From assembly GCA_017938315.1 (NCBI GenBank), contig JAGBBV010000015.1:1-64000 (forward strand): a DNA stretch of 64,000 bases, given 5' to 3'. How positions within the stretch are numbered: the stretch's first letter is position 1; the number at the start of each line of letters is the position of its first letter. Made by a program: the position numbers and the translations under genes. Source of the stretch: Lachnospiraceae bacterium. Lineage in GTDB: Bacteria; Bacillota; Clostridia; Lachnospirales; Lachnospiraceae. Below the pieces are notes generated by a model that made no database searches, was not told where the DNA came from, and worked only from the letters and a program-made list of their open reading frames with translations. Positions 16,029-25,825 of the stretch are shown here, one piece after another.

Positions 16029-18495
16029 AAAACAATTAATAAGTGTACTTGCTTTTGTTTTATTGATAGGAAGTATTGGTGTACTGATGCATTTTAAAAT
16101 GCATAGTATTGTGAATGAATATATGGAGAAGAAGGTGGCGACGCAGGCAGAATCCATTGCCGGGATTTACAATGCAAAATTGACTATGGAATTGAGCCGT
16201 TTGCAAAGCATTGCATCTTATGTTGAGTGGGAGCAGCTTGATGAAGAAAGCTTAGCCAGAATAAAAAGGGCTTTGGAGCAATTTTCAGAAGGTGTGTCTT
16301 ACGGTATTGTGGGTGTAGGCGGCAATACCATATACGGAGAGAAAATAGAGTATGCTGCTTTTCCCAGTATACAGGATGCGTTTCGCGGAAACAGCGGGGT
16401 CTGCTATGACAAAGAAAGGGGGATGCTGCTTAGTACTCCTATCTTTCATGACAAAAATATCAAGTATGTTTTATATGAATTGTTTTCATCAGAGCTGGTG
16501 GATTCTTCTGTCGTGATGAATAGTTATTCAGATGAAGAGCGGGTGATTATTGCCTCAAAAAGCGGACAGTCTATTTATTCCATGGAGGATGAAGAGTATA
16601 TCAGTTTATTTGAGTCTAAGCAGGCGGAGAAAGCATTTAAAGAGATCCGGCTAAACATGGATACATCTGTTTCTGCGGCAGCACATGAAGGTTCCTATTT
16701 TTATTTTGTATCAGAAATTGAAAAAACAGATTTGTATATAGTAGGGGTAGTTCCAAGCGAAGTGGTAACCGAAGGCATCGATGGTATTTTTACACTTGTA
16801 CTATGGGTGTTTGGCTTGCTTTTGGTACTTTTTGGAATTATCATATTCTATTTCTTCAGTGCACAGGAGAAAGCAAGAGAAAGCGAAGAACTCCGTTCGG
16901 CCAAGGAAGTTGCGGAAATGGCGAACCGGGCAAAGAATGATTTCATGGCTAATATGTCACATGAAATCAGGACACCCATTAATGCCATATCCGGAATGAA
17001 CGAAATGATTTTGCGGGAATGCAAGGATGACAATATCAGGCAATATGCCTTGAGTATTAAACAGGCAGGACATACACTTCTTACACTGGTAAACGATATT
17101 TTGGACTTTGCCAAAATAGAAGCAGGAAAGATGGAAATTGTAGAAGAAAAATACGATTTGGATTCTATGCTAAGTGATGTCCTTAGTATGGTACAGGAAC
17201 TTGCGGATAAGAAAGCACTTTCCGTAGAGGTGGATGTATATTCCGAAACACCCAATCAGCTTTATGGCGATTCGTTGAAAATCCATCAGATTATTTTAAA
17301 CCTGTTAAGCAATGCAGTAAAGTATACACAAAAAGGAACAATTTCCTTAAAAGTAGAAAGCTTTGCACAGGATAATGATGTTGTTTTATTGACAATTTCT
17401 GTAGCGGATACCGGTATGGGAATTAAAAAAGAAGATGCCGGCCGGCTCTTTGAAGGCTTTGAACGTCTTGATATTAAGGGCAACCGTCATATCCAGGGAA
17501 CCGGACTTGGTCTTGCCATTACGGACCGTTTGATTAAGCAGATGAACGGAACCATTAAAGTAGAAAGTGTTTTTGGAGAAGGTTCTGTCTTTACCATTAC
17601 ATTATTCCAAAAGATTGTCGGGGATGAAGTGATTGGTGACTTTAACAGCCGCTATTTAAAGGGAAGGGTGGATGTGGCAACTTATCGCGAAAGCTTCACT
17701 GCACCGGAAGCATCTATTTTGGTGGTTGATGATAATGAAATCAACCTGTCCGTAGTAGAAAATCTCTTGAAAAAGACAAAGATGGAAGTGGTTCTTTGCA
17801 AAAGCGGTATAGAGAGTCTTTTATTAATGAAAAAGCAGGCATTTGATGTGATTTTAATGGACCACATGATGCCGGAAATGGATGGAATAGAAACCCTGAA
17901 GCGTTCCAAAATGATGGTGGACAGCATGTGCCTTAATACACCTGTTGTTGCACTGACGGCAAACGTTATGCCCGGAATCCGCGACGTATACCTAAAAGAG
18001 GGATTTGACGATTATCTGGGCAAGCCAATTGAAGGAAAACAGTTGGAAGAGATGCTGATGAAGCATTTACCGCCGGCAAAAGTTTATAAAACCTGTCTGC
18101 AGGAAGAACAGAAAACTGAGCCAGTTGAAAAAAAGCAGGATAGCGGTGAAGAAAATTATCTGCAGGTTTCCGTTGGAATGCAGTACTGCGGTAATAGTGA
18201 AGAGGTATACCGAGAAATGCTGAAGATGTTCTGTGACCTGAAGGAAAAGAAACAGATACAGATAGAAGAAAGCTTTCAGTCACAGGATTATGAAAAGTAT
18301 GCGGTGTATGTACATGCCTTGAAGTCCTCGTCTCTAAGCATTGGCGGAAAAGTGGTTTCAGCTATGGCTGCCAAGCAGGAAAAAGCTGCAAAGCAGGGCG
18401 AGTATGGGTATGTAAAGGAAAATCATGAGGAAGTCATGAAACTTTACGAACTTACGGTACAAGAAGCGAGAGCCTATTTAGGGGAATCTTCTTGA
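16009..18495 (+). CDS. Hybrid sensor histidine kinase with receiver and HPt domains
   Basis: An 828-residue membrane kinase with a full phosphorelay in one chain. TM1 (~8-29) and TM2 (~259-285) flank an extracytoplasmic sensor of about 225 residues without a recognised motif. The kinase core has the H box [12 protein letters not shown] (His318), N box [10 protein letters not shown], and G boxes DTGMGI and GTGLGLAI. The receiver has Asp618 in [11 protein letters not shown]; the C-terminal HPt has His769 in VHALKSSS. The two overlapping upstream genes encode anchored BMP-fold proteins that may present a ligand to the sensor domain. The final His could hand phosphate to the receiver-GGDEF protein of the same operon. 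The kinase call is firm; partners are inferred. Confidence 0.93.
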   Translation: MMKKVSKKQLISVLAFVLLIGSIGVLMHFKMHSIVNEYMEKKVATQAESIAGIYNAKLTMELSRLQSIASYVEWEQLDEESLARIKRALEQFSEGVSYGIVGVGGNTIYGEKIEYAAFPSIQDAFRGNSGVCYDKERGMLLSTPIFHDKNIKYVLYELFSSELVDSSVVMNSYSDEERVIIASKSGQSIYSMEDEEYISLFESKQAEKAFKEIRLNMDTSVSAAAHEGSYFYFVSEIEKTDLYIVGVVPSEVVTEGIDGIFTLVLWVFGLLLVLFGIIIFYFFSAQEKARESEELRSAKEVAEMANRAKNDFMANMSHEIRTPINAISGMNEMILRECKDDNIRQYALSIKQAGHTLLTLVNDILDFAKIEAGKMEIVEEKYDLDSMLSDVLSMVQELADKKALSVEVDVYSETPNQLYGDSLKIHQIILNLLSNAVKYTQKGTISLKVESFAQDNDVVLLTISVADTGMGIKKEDAGRLFEGFERLDIKGNRHIQGTGLGLAITDRLIKQMNGTIKVESVFGEGSVFTITLFQKIVGDEVIGDFNSRYLKGRVDVATYRESFTAPEASILVVDDNEINLSVVENLLKKTKMEVVLCKSGIESLLLMKKQAFDVILMDHMMPEMDGIETLKRSKMMVDSMCLNTPVVALTANVMPGIRDVYLKEGFDDYLGKPIEGKQLEEMLMKHLPPAKVYKTCLQEEQKTEPVEKKQDSGEENYLQVSVGMQYCGNSEEVYREMLKMFCDLKEKKQIQIEESFQSQDYEKYAVYVHALKSSSLSIGGKVVSAMAAKQEKAAKQGEYGYVKENHEEVMKLYELTVQEARAYLGESS

Positions 18496-18520
18496 CAAAT
18501 GCAAAAAAGCCGACTAAGAT
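18492..18520 (+). promoter_or_regulatory. Promoter of the valS T-box leader
   Basis: TTGACA (18492-18497), 17 bp, TAAGAT (18515-18520). The -35 box overlaps the stop codon of the hybrid kinase gene. Confidence 0.7.
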
Positions 18521-18540
18521 GATAATAATTAAAGAGAAAA

Positions 18541-18820
18541 GGCGTTGAAGAAGAGGAGTACATATTACCCCACCGTCAGAGAGTAAACCCTGTAGAGTAG
18601 TCTATAGTGCTGTGAGGTTTTCGGTAGAGGAATAAGGAAGGTAGCTTTGGAGCCGGAATGCTGAACGATTGATTTTTAGTAGGTGTTCACGAATTATCCC
18701 CGTTACAGGATAGGATTTTAAGCAAAAATATTTGCTGAAATCATTGAGTGATAAATGAAGGTGGTACCGCGTATATAACGCCCTTCACAGATGATACGTC
18801 TGTGAAGGGTATTTTTTTGT
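18541..18820 (+). promoter_or_regulatory. T-box riboswitch (valine) controlling valS
   Basis: The leader has the conserved T-box sequence GGTGGTACCGCG at 18760-18771, a stem III-like hairpin at 18721-18736 and a strong terminator immediately after. Stem I spans roughly 18541-18665. A GTA triplet at 18641-18643, in the position expected for the specifier loop, matches a valine codon and the downstream gene. Uncharged tRNA-Val would be expected to stabilise the antiterminator. The specifier assignment is by eye. Confidence 0.92.
18781..18818 (+). terminator. Regulated terminator of the valS T-box
   Basis: An 11-bp stem (CCCTTCACAGA with TCTGTGAAGGG, 18781-18809) and a T-run follow the T-box motif; this is the arm switched by tRNA binding. 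Confidence 0.92.
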
Positions 18821-18866
18821 TCATCACAGCGTACCGATTGAAAAATAGAAAAGGAGATTAGCAAAC

Positions 18867-21524
18867 ATGAGCAAAGAACTCGCAAAGACTTATGATCCGC
18901 AAGGGATTGAAGACAGACTTTATGAAAAGTGGCTTGAAAAGAAATACTTCCATGCGGAAGTAGATCATTCCAAAACACCCTTTACCATTGTAATCCCGCC
19001 CCCAAATATTACGGGACAGCTTCACATGGGACATGCCCTTGACAATACCATGCAGGATATCTTAATCCGTTACAAGAGAATGCAGGGATATAATGCCCTA
19101 TGGCAGCCGGGTACAGACCATGCAAGTATTGCTACAGAGGTTAAGATTATCGAAAAGATGAAGGAAGAAGGCATCTCCAAGGAAGATCTTGGCAGAGAAG
19201 GCTTTCTTGAAAGAGCATGGGACTGGAAGAGAGAGTACGGCGGACGTATCATCAGTCAACTTAAAAAGCTTGGCTCCTCCTGTGATTGGGACAGAGAACG
19301 CTTTACCATGGACGAAGGCTGTAACAAAGCAGTAACAGAAGTGTTCTGCAAGATGCATGAAAAAGGCTGGATTTACAAGGGAAGCCGTATCATTAACTGG
19401 TGTCCTGTTTGTAATACTTCTATTTCTGATGCAGAGGTAGAGTATCAGGAACAGGCAGGTCATTTCTGGCATATCAAATATCCCATGATTGAAGATGACG
19501 GCAGTGTAAGCACCACACGCTTTATCGAGTTTGCAACAACCAGACCGGAAACTATGCTGGGGGATACTGCGGTAGCAGTAAATCCTGAGGATGACAGATA
19601 TAAGGATATGATTGGTAAGAAGCTGATGCTTCCTATTATCAACAGAGAGCTTCCCGTTGTTGCGGATTCTTATGTTGATATGGAATTCGGTACCGGTGTT
19701 GTGAAGATTACACCCGCCCATGACCCTAACGACTTCGAAGTAGGAAAACGTCATAACTTACCCGAAATTAATATTATGAACGATGATGCTACCATTAATC
19801 AGAATGGCGGCAAGTTCTGCGGTATGGACCGTTATGAAGCAAGAAAAGCAATTGTAAAAGAACTTGACGAAATGGGGCTTCTTGTCCGTATTGAAGACTA
19901 CAGCCATAACGTTGGTACTCATGACAGATGTAAGACTACCATTGAACCCATGATTAAACAGCAGTGGTTCGTTAAGATGGATGAACTGATTAAACCCGCA
20001 GTAGAGGCAGTAAAATCAGGAGATATTCAGTTAATTCCTAAGCGTATGGAAAAGACCTACTTTAACTGGACGGACAATATCCGTGACTGGTGTATTTCAA
20101 GGCAGCTCTGGTGGGGACACAGAATTCCTGCATATTACTGTTCTTGCGGTGAAATCGTTGTTTCCGCAGATGCACCTGAAAAGTGTCCTAAGTGTGGAAA
20201 CACTCATTTAGAGCAGGATCCCGATACCTTAGACACATGGTTTTCATCAGCACTTTGGCCTTTCTCTACATTGGGATGGCCGGAGATGACAGAAGATTTG
20301 AAATACTTCTATCCTACAGATGTATTGGTAACCGGATATGATATTATTTTCTTCTGGGTTATCCGTATGATTTTCTCAGGCTTTGAGCAGATGGGAGAAA
20401 GACCGTTTAAGACTGTATTGTTCCATGGATTGGTAAGAGACTCCCAGGGACGTAAAATGAGTAAGTCCTTAGGAAACGGTATTGATCCTCTTGAAATTAT
20501 TGAGCAGTATGGTGCCGATGCACTTCGTCTGACACTGATTACCGGTAATGCACCGGGTAATGATATGCGTTTCTACTATGAGAGAGTAGAGGCAAGCAGA
20601 AACTTTGCGAACAAGATTTGGAACGCTTCCCGATTCATTATGATGAACATGCCTGAGGACGGATTAAATGTTACAAATCCCGCACTTGAGCCTGTTGACA
20701 AGTGGATTCTTTCCAAGTTAAATACACTTGCCAAAGATGTGACCGACAATATGGACAGCTTCGAACTTGGTATTGCGGTTCAGAAGGTTTATGACTTTAT
20801 CTGGGATGAGTTCTGTGACTGGTATATCGAGATGGTAAAACCCCGTCTTTACAACTCTGACAATCAGGCAAGCAAAGACGCAGCTCTTTGGACCTTAAAG
20901 ACGGTACTGATTGATGCCCTTAAATTATTGCATCCTTATATGCCTTTTATTACAGAGGAAATCTTCTGTACACTTCAGTCCGAAGAGGAATCCATTATGA
21001 TTTCCAAGTGGCCTGAGTATCAGGATGAGAGGAACTTTGCAAAGGAAGAAAAAGACATTGAAATCATCAAGGAAGCGGTAAGAGGTATCCGTAACGTCCG
21101 TACGGAAATGAACGTTGCACCCAGCAGAAAAGCCTTTGTTTATGTAGTAAGTGAAAACGAAGACATTATCAATGCATTTACGGAAGGTAAGCTGTTCTTT
21201 GCATCCCTTGCCTATGCATCTGAGGTTTCTGTTCAGAAGGATAAAGCAGGTATTGCAGAAGATGCGGTATCCGTTGTGATTGCTAACGCAACCCTTTATA
21301 TTCCTTTTGCAGAGTTGGTTGACCTTGCACAGGAAATCGAGCGTCTTGAAAAGGAAGAGAAAAAACTTATGGGTGAGCTTGCCCGTGTAAACGGTATGTT
21401 AAATAATGAGAAGTTCATGTCCAAGGCGCCGGAAGCAAAGGTGGCTGAGGAGAGAGCGAAACTTGAAAAATATACCCAGATGATGGAGCAGGTAAAAGAA
21501 AGACTTGCACAGCTGAAGAAGTAG
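18867..21524 (+). CDS. valS: Valyl-tRNA synthetase
   Basis: Class I aminoacyl-tRNA synthetase that charges tRNA-Val, 885 residues, the normal bacterial length. The HIGH motif appears as HMGH in [16 protein letters not shown] (~residues 44-59), and the KMSKS loop as [12 protein letters not shown] near residue 530. The CP1 editing domain lies between (~150-350), with a zinc-binding-like CSCGE and CPKCG stretch near 420-445. The anticodon-binding domain and the C-terminal coiled-coil arm specific to ValRS ([20 protein letters not shown]) are complete. It is controlled by the T-box immediately upstream and followed by its own terminator. Confidence 0.98.
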   Translation: MSKELAKTYDPQGIEDRLYEKWLEKKYFHAEVDHSKTPFTIVIPPPNITGQLHMGHALDNTMQDILIRYKRMQGYNALWQPGTDHASIATEVKIIEKMKEEGISKEDLGREGFLERAWDWKREYGGRIISQLKKLGSSCDWDRERFTMDEGCNKAVTEVFCKMHEKGWIYKGSRIINWCPVCNTSISDAEVEYQEQAGHFWHIKYPMIEDDGSVSTTRFIEFATTRPETMLGDTAVAVNPEDDRYKDMIGKKLMLPIINRELPVVADSYVDMEFGTGVVKITPAHDPNDFEVGKRHNLPEINIMNDDATINQNGGKFCGMDRYEARKAIVKELDEMGLLVRIEDYSHNVGTHDRCKTTIEPMIKQQWFVKMDELIKPAVEAVKSGDIQLIPKRMEKTYFNWTDNIRDWCISRQLWWGHRIPAYYCSCGEIVVSADAPEKCPKCGNTHLEQDPDTLDTWFSSALWPFSTLGWPEMTEDLKYFYPTDVLVTGYDIIFFWVIRMIFSGFEQMGERPFKTVLFHGLVRDSQGRKMSKSLGNGIDPLEIIEQYGADALRLTLITGNAPGNDMRFYYERVEASRNFANKIWNASRFIMMNMPEDGLNVTNPALEPVDKWILSKLNTLAKDVTDNMDSFELGIAVQKVYDFIWDEFCDWYIEMVKPRLYNSDNQASKDAALWTLKTVLIDALKLLHPYMPFITEEIFCTLQSEEESIMISKWPEYQDERNFAKEEKDIEIIKEAVRGIRNVRTEMNVAPSRKAFVYVVSENEDIINAFTEGKLFFASLAYASEVSVQKDKAGIAEDAVSVVIANATLYIPFAELVDLAQEIERLEKEEKKLMGELARVNGMLNNEKFMSKAPEAKVAEERAKLEKYTQMMEQVKERLAQLKK

Positions 21525-21539
21525 AAAATAAGAATATAT

Positions 21540-21600
21540 AAAGAGGTAAATGCTTATGTACGGAAAATATCCGGCTTGAGAGTTTACCTCTTTTGTCTTT
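21540..21600 (+). terminator. Terminator after valS
   Basis: AAAGAGGTAAA (21540-21550) pairs with TTTACCTCTTT (21584-21594); T-rich sequence follows. The loop is long, but the position just after valS supports the call. Confidence 0.65.
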
Positions 21601-21741
21601 TGTATTATTGACATTTTAAAAGTAGTTGAATACACTTAAATAGTGAATTATCAAAGATGACGTGCGAGTCGCACATTCGGACAATGTCTGTCAAGATTTC
21701 ATTACAGAAAATTATAACTTGATAAAAGTCTCAGAGGTTTA

Positions 21742-21770
21742 TTGACAATATGGCATATTTGCCATAAAAT
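21742..21770 (+). promoter_or_regulatory. higBA promoter with embedded operator palindrome
   Basis: TTGACA (21742-21747), 17-bp spacer, TAAAAT (21765-21770). The spacer contains the perfect palindrome ATGGCATATTTGCCAT (21750-21765; 6-bp arms, 4-bp centre), well placed for repression by the HigA-type antitoxin. Confidence 0.75.
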
Positions 21771-21800
21771 AAACATGGAGACGGAACGGAGAGAAAACGG

Positions 21801-22169
21801 ATGTCTCGATTTACAGTATTATTTTATGAAGATTTGAATGGTAATAAACCAGTAGAAAAATTTTTATTACAATTAGATAAGAAAATGCGAGCAAAAGTGT
21901 TGGGGCTTTTAGAAATCCTGCAGGAGAATGGTTATCAACTGCGTGAACCTTATAGCAAGCATCTTGAAGATGGAATATTTGAATTACGTGGGAAATTTGG
22001 AAGTGATATTAGCAGAGTGTTATATTTTTTTTATAATAACGGAGAAATAATATTAACTAATGGTTTTATTAAGAAAACAAATAAGACACCGCGTAATGAA
22101 ATTGAAACAGCAAAAAAGAGAAGAATGGATTTTGGGAATAGGAGGGGGAAAAGTGAAAACGTTAAATGA
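21801..22169 (+). CDS. higB: HigB/RelE-type toxin
   Basis: A 122-residue protein of the HigB-like (Gp49/DUF891) branch of the RelE superfamily, ribosome-dependent mRNA endonucleases. Typical stretches are FYEDLNGNKPVEKFL at the N-terminus, the LREPYSKHLEDGIFELR strand-turn, SRVLYFFYNNGEIILTNGFIKK, and the late ETAKKRRMDF helix. Toxin first and antitoxin second is the HigBA order. It overlaps the antitoxin gene by 17 bp, giving coupled translation. The basic residues needed for RNA binding are present and the gene is intact. Confidence 0.88.
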   Translation: MSRFTVLFYEDLNGNKPVEKFLLQLDKKMRAKVLGLLEILQENGYQLREPYSKHLEDGIFELRGKFGSDISRVLYFFYNNGEIILTNGFIKKTNKTPRNEIETAKKRRMDFGNRRGKSENVK

Positions 22170-22443
22170 CTTTTTAGATGAACAATTGCAGGATTCAGAG
22201 TTTAGAGAAGAGTATGAAAAAATCCAACCTGAGATAGAAATTATTAAGGCATTGGTTAAAGCAAGAATTTCACAAAATATGACACAACAGGAATTGGCAG
22301 AGAAAACCGGAATTAATCAAGCTGATATTAGTAAGATTGAAAACGGAAATAGAAATCCGTCATTAAAACTATTACAGAAACTTGCAGATGGTATGGATAT
22401 GATATTGAAAGTTGAATTTGTTCCCAAACCATTGAAAAGGTAG
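22153..22443 (+). CDS. higA: HigA-type XRE antitoxin
   Basis: A 96-residue helix-turn-helix antitoxin. The XRE domain (~35-90) reads ISQNMTQQELAEKTGINQ followed by ADISKIENGNRNPS, a textbook Cro/CI fold. The N-terminal ~30 acidic residues likely wrap the toxin. The start is GTG 22153 with GGAGG at 22141-22145 inside the end of the toxin gene; longer upstream frames lack a ribosome binding site. It probably binds the palindrome in the shared promoter and represses the pair. Confidence 0.9.
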   Translation: MKTLNDFLDEQLQDSEFREEYEKIQPEIEIIKALVKARISQNMTQQELAEKTGINQADISKIENGNRNPSLKLLQKLADGMDMILKVEFVPKPLKR

Positions 22444-22544
22444 TAATTTGCTCTTTTATCTGTTAAAATGTCACTGTATGCATTCAGTCACACATTGGTA
22501 GTCATACAGAAGATTGACAAGAAAATCAAAGGAGCCTGCAGTTT

Positions 22545-23876
22545 ATGTTGGCAGATGTTAATTATAATAAAATAGAACAGTATATTTTGGATATTCCAAA
22601 GTTTGCCGGTAAGCATACTTTGGAGGACACACGTAAGCTCTTGGGAAAAGCGGTGGGAAGTCCGATACACAGCAAAGTAATTCATATCGCAGGCACAAAC
22701 GGAAAAGGCTCCGTTTGTGCTTATTTGCGTTCCATTCTAATGCAAAGCGGTTGTAGTGTAGGGATGTTCACTTCACCACATTTGGAATCAATGCGGGAGA
22801 GAATTTGCCTTGGAGAAGAAATGATTTCAAAAGAGGACTTTACAAATGCTTTTGACAAGGTAATCCGGGCATGGAAAGAATTGACAAGAGAAGAGGATGA
22901 AGAAGAAAAGAATAGACTGCATCCTTCTTTTTTTGAATTCGTATTTTTGATGGCAATGGTTTATTTTGATGAAAAAGCGCCGGATTATATTATTTTGGAA
23001 ACAGGACTGGGCGGAAGACTTGATGCGACAAACTGTATTGAAAAGCCAGTAGCCAGTGTTATTACGGAAATCGGATTTGACCATATGCAATATTTAGGTG
23101 ATACCCTAAAAGAGATTGCCATGGAAAAAGCCGGAATTATAAAACCCGGTGTTCCCGTAGTTTTTTTTGATAAAAGAATAGAAGTGACAGATATTTTAAA
23201 AGATTGTGCGAAAAAAGTACAATCAGAGGCAAACATCGTCGAAAAAAACAGTATTTTGAAAGTGAATATCGATAATAAAACCATTGATTTTTCGTTTCAT
23301 AGTGGTTATTATAAATATGATAGTCTTTTTCTTGACACAACAGCACTGTATCAGACAGAAAATGCTTCGCTTGCAATAGTGACAGCTGAGATTTTGAAGA
23401 AGACGGATAAAAGAATTACGACAGATAGTATCAGGCAAGGATTAAGAGAGGCTCATTGGCCGGGGCGGATGGAAGAAATTTTACCCGGAGTATATTTGGA
23501 TGGGGCTCATAACGAGGACGGAATAGAAGCATTTTTAAGTACAGTCAGAGAAAGCAGACTTCAAGGAAAGAAGTATTTACTTTTTGGAGTGGTGGCTGAC
23601 AAGCAGTATGAAAAAATGATAAAAATGATAGCAGAGGAAGGACTGTTTACAGAAGTGGCAGTGACGACCCTTAGCTCAGACAGAAGTACGTCCATAGATA
23701 GATTAAGGGAAATATGGGAGCAATATGACGTTTGTTGCAGTTTCCATTCGGATGCAGAGGAAGCGTTTCGCTATTTGATGAGAGTAAGGAAACCTACGGA
23801 TATCGTCTATATTGCAGGTTCGCTTTATCTGGTAGGACAGATAAGATCCCTGGTAAGGAGAATATCAGATGATTGA
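22545..23876 (+). CDS. folC: Folylpolyglutamate/dihydrofolate synthase FolC
   Basis: Mur-ligase-family enzyme that adds glutamate to folates (and to dihydropteroate in bifunctional forms), 443 residues. The ATP P-loop is GTNGKGSVCAYL near residue 49, followed by FTSPHLESMRERI, the VITEIGFDHMQYLG stretch and EKAGIIKPGVPV, all diagnostic of the family. The glutamate-ligase C-terminal domain begins near HWPGRMEEILPGVYLDGAHN. Length is normal. The final bases overlap the start of a 47-residue gene. The ATG is preceded by AAGGAGCC. Confidence 0.96.
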   Translation: MLADVNYNKIEQYILDIPKFAGKHTLEDTRKLLGKAVGSPIHSKVIHIAGTNGKGSVCAYLRSILMQSGCSVGMFTSPHLESMRERICLGEEMISKEDFTNAFDKVIRAWKELTREEDEEEKNRLHPSFFEFVFLMAMVYFDEKAPDYIILETGLGGRLDATNCIEKPVASVITEIGFDHMQYLGDTLKEIAMEKAGIIKPGVPVVFFDKRIEVTDILKDCAKKVQSEANIVEKNSILKVNIDNKTIDFSFHSGYYKYDSLFLDTTALYQTENASLAIVTAEILKKTDKRITTDSIRQGLREAHWPGRMEEILPGVYLDGAHNEDGIEAFLSTVRESRLQGKKYLLFGVVADKQYEKMIKMIAEEGLFTEVAVTTLSSDRSTSIDRLREIWEQYDVCCSFHSDAEEAFRYLMRVRKPTDIVYIAGSLYLVGQIRSLVRRISDD

Positions 23877-24012
23877 TTTTGAAGAGGAATTAAAGAAATT
23901 TCATCCCAGTTTAGAGGTGGAAGATGCGGCGGAAGCCATTTATAACGAAGATTTGACCGATATGGCTGATATATTAATAAAGATGGTTGCAAAGACAAAG
24001 ACGGAAGAATAG
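23869..24012 (+). CDS. Small acidic protein of 47 residues, unknown function
   Basis: A short reading frame whose ATG overlaps the last 8 bp of folC and has AAGGAG at 23855-23860, 8 nt upstream. The product is acidic, starts MIDFEEELKKFHPS, continues LEVEDAAEAIYNEDLTDMAD and ends in a basic-acidic tail. It is predicted to be helical with no Cys, signal or membrane segment. It ends 9 bp before the ATG of the zinc-ribbon/TPR gene, so it fills the gap between two coupled genes exactly, which supports a real gene. I do not recognise a function. Confidence 0.7.
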   Translation: MIDFEEELKKFHPSLEVEDAAEAIYNEDLTDMADILIKMVAKTKTEE

Positions 24013-24021
24013 GAGAACGGC

Positions 24022-25434
24022 ATGGTATGTTATAACTGTGGATGCCGTTTGTCAGAACACGATTTTTGTACAGGCTGTGGAGCAGATGTGGGCCTTTACA
24101 AAAAAATCATCTATATGTCCAACCGTTTTTATAATGATGGATTAGACAAAGCATCCGTAAGAGATTTGTCGGGAGCAATTACAAGCTTGCGGCAGAGTTT
24201 AAAATTTAATAAAAACAATATTGATGCACGTAACCTCTTAGGACTCGTGTATTTTGAAATGGGAGAAACTGTTTCTGCTTTAAGCGAATGGGTTATCAGC
24301 AAAAATTTGCGTCCCAAAAAGAATATAGCTGATGATTATATTGATATGTTGCAAAATAACCAATCAAGATTGGACGCTATTAATCAGACGATTAAGAAAT
24401 ATAATCAGGCACTTGCTTATTGCTATCAGGATAGCCAGGACTTGGCGGTGATACAGCTCAAAAAAGTTCTTTCTTATAATCCGAAATATATAAAAGCCCA
24501 TCAACTTTTAGCACTTTTATATATTAATATGGAGGAATGGGAAAAGGCAAAACGTGAATTGCAGAAATGTAGCCAGATAGATACGGGTAATACGATTACC
24601 TTAAGATATTTAAAAGAAGTGGAACATATGCTGATGCCTGAAGAACCGGTGAAAAATGCACCAAAGAAGAAGGCTCATTCCGAGGATGTCATCAGATATC
24701 AAAGCGGTAATGAAACCATTATTCAACCGGTAAATGCATATGAAAAGAAAGGCGTGACTTCCCTTCTTAATTTGGGAATCGGACTTCTGATTGGTATCGC
24801 TATTGCATGGTTTCTCATTTTGCCGGCACAGATCCAGAATGCAAAAGCAGACATTAATGATGACTTGCGGGTAGTAAGTGAACAGTCAGATGCTAAGACG
24901 GCAACAATTGATGAACTTAGGCAACAGGTGCAAAGTCTGACTGATGAAAATGCTCAGCTGACAGAAGATTTATCTTCCTATCAGGGTACTGACGGAGCAC
25001 TGAAGGCGACAGACGGACTTATGATGGCTGTGGGTGCATATCTTGCTAATCCGGAAGATATTGCAACAATTGCCCTTTATATGGAGACGTTAGAGACAGA
25101 AGAAGAGGTTGTAAACAGAACAGCATCCTTTGATACTTTAAAGGAAAACTTCCTTACTCTTGTAGGCATGAACCTTGCAACATATTACTATGATTTGGGA
25201 TATGAAAGCTATCGTGATGATGACTATGAGGCGGCAATTCCAAATCTGGAAAGAGCCTACAAGTATGATGTAACCAATGGAGATGCCCTGTTTTACCTTG
25301 GAAACTGCTACAGACGGACGGGTGATAATGATAAGGCAAAGGAAATATATGCAAAAGTGATTGATGATTTCCCCGGAACAGAAAAGGCAAGAAGTTCCGA
25401 AACCCATTTGGCAGAGATTAATAATGAAAATTAA
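24022..25434 (+). CDS. Zinc-ribbon, TPR and coiled-coil membrane protein
   Basis: A 470-residue protein of unknown role. Order: N-terminal zinc ribbon (CYNCGCRL and CTGCG, residues 3-19), TPR-like helical repeats (~45-200; SLRQSLKFNKNNIDARNLLG and LKKVLSYNPKYIKAHQLLA), one membrane span near residues 250-270, a coiled coil (~280-320; ELRQQVQSLTDENAQL), and a further pair of TPR repeats (~390-460; AIPNLERAYKYDVTNGDALF). The membrane span divides it into a cytoplasmic zinc/TPR half and probably an external half. It follows folC and the 47-residue gene closely and ends at a terminator before the sigma-F operon. A scaffold role is inference. Confidence 0.78.
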   Translation: MVCYNCGCRLSEHDFCTGCGADVGLYKKIIYMSNRFYNDGLDKASVRDLSGAITSLRQSLKFNKNNIDARNLLGLVYFEMGETVSALSEWVISKNLRPKKNIADDYIDMLQNNQSRLDAINQTIKKYNQALAYCYQDSQDLAVIQLKKVLSYNPKYIKAHQLLALLYINMEEWEKAKRELQKCSQIDTGNTITLRYLKEVEHMLMPEEPVKNAPKKKAHSEDVIRYQSGNETIIQPVNAYEKKGVTSLLNLGIGLLIGIAIAWFLILPAQIQNAKADINDDLRVVSEQSDAKTATIDELRQQVQSLTDENAQLTEDLSSYQGTDGALKATDGLMMAVGAYLANPEDIATIALYMETLETEEEVVNRTASFDTLKENFLTLVGMNLATYYYDLGYESYRDDDYEAAIPNLERAYKYDVTNGDALFYLGNCYRRTGDNDKAKEIYAKVIDDFPGTEKARSSETHLAEINNEN

Positions 25435-25454
25435 ATAGACAGTAACGAATACAA

Positions 25455-25485
25455 AAGAGAACATGGAGACATGTTCTCTTTTTTT
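25455..25485 (+). terminator. Intrinsic terminator before the sigma-F operon
   Basis: A perfect 12-bp stem (AAGAGAACATG core) with GAGA loop is followed by a run of T ending at 25485. It ends only 17 bp before spoIIAA. Confidence 0.9.
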
Positions 25486-25502
25486 GATAGAAAGGGGAAA
25501 AT

Positions 25503-25811
25503 ATGGAAGAGGATTTTAAAGTAATTGACAACTACCTAATGGTAAAGATGCCGGAGGAGGTGGATCATCATAAGTCCGGTGTTATAAGCAAAACTGCAGA
25601 TAAGTATATAATTAATACAGGTGTGGGCAATGTTGTGTTTGATTTTGAAGATACCAGATTCATGGATAGCTCCGGAATTGGAATTATTCTTGGGAGGTAT
25701 AAAAAAATAGCTTGCTTTGGCGGAAAAGTATTTGCAATAAATGCTGACAGCAGAATCAAACGGACATTGATGATTTGTGGTTTACATAAAGTGATTGAAA
25801 TATTGGAGTGA
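25503..25811 (+). CDS. spoIIAA: Anti-sigma F factor antagonist SpoIIAA (STAS domain)
   Basis: A 102-residue STAS protein. In the forespore pathway, unphosphorylated SpoIIAA binds SpoIIAB and frees sigma F. The phospho-acceptor region reads DTRFMDSSGIGIILGRYK, with the Ser pair at the helix start that SpoIIAB phosphorylates. The length and the gene order spoIIAA-spoIIAB-sigF are as in other endospore formers. The ribosome binding site is AAAGGGG. The stop is followed 14 bp later by the chosen spoIIAB start. Confidence 0.95.
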   Translation: MEEDFKVIDNYLMVKMPEEVDHHKSGVISKTADKYIINTGVGNVVFDFEDTRFMDSSGIGIILGRYKKIACFGGKVFAINADSRIKRTLMICGLHKVIEILE

Positions 25812-25825
25812 AAAGGAGAATGAGA

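Noticed and set aside
21661-21675. GTGCGAGTCGCAC palindrome in the valS-higB gap
   Set aside because: A small isolated stem without a T-run or linked promoter; not enough to call a site.
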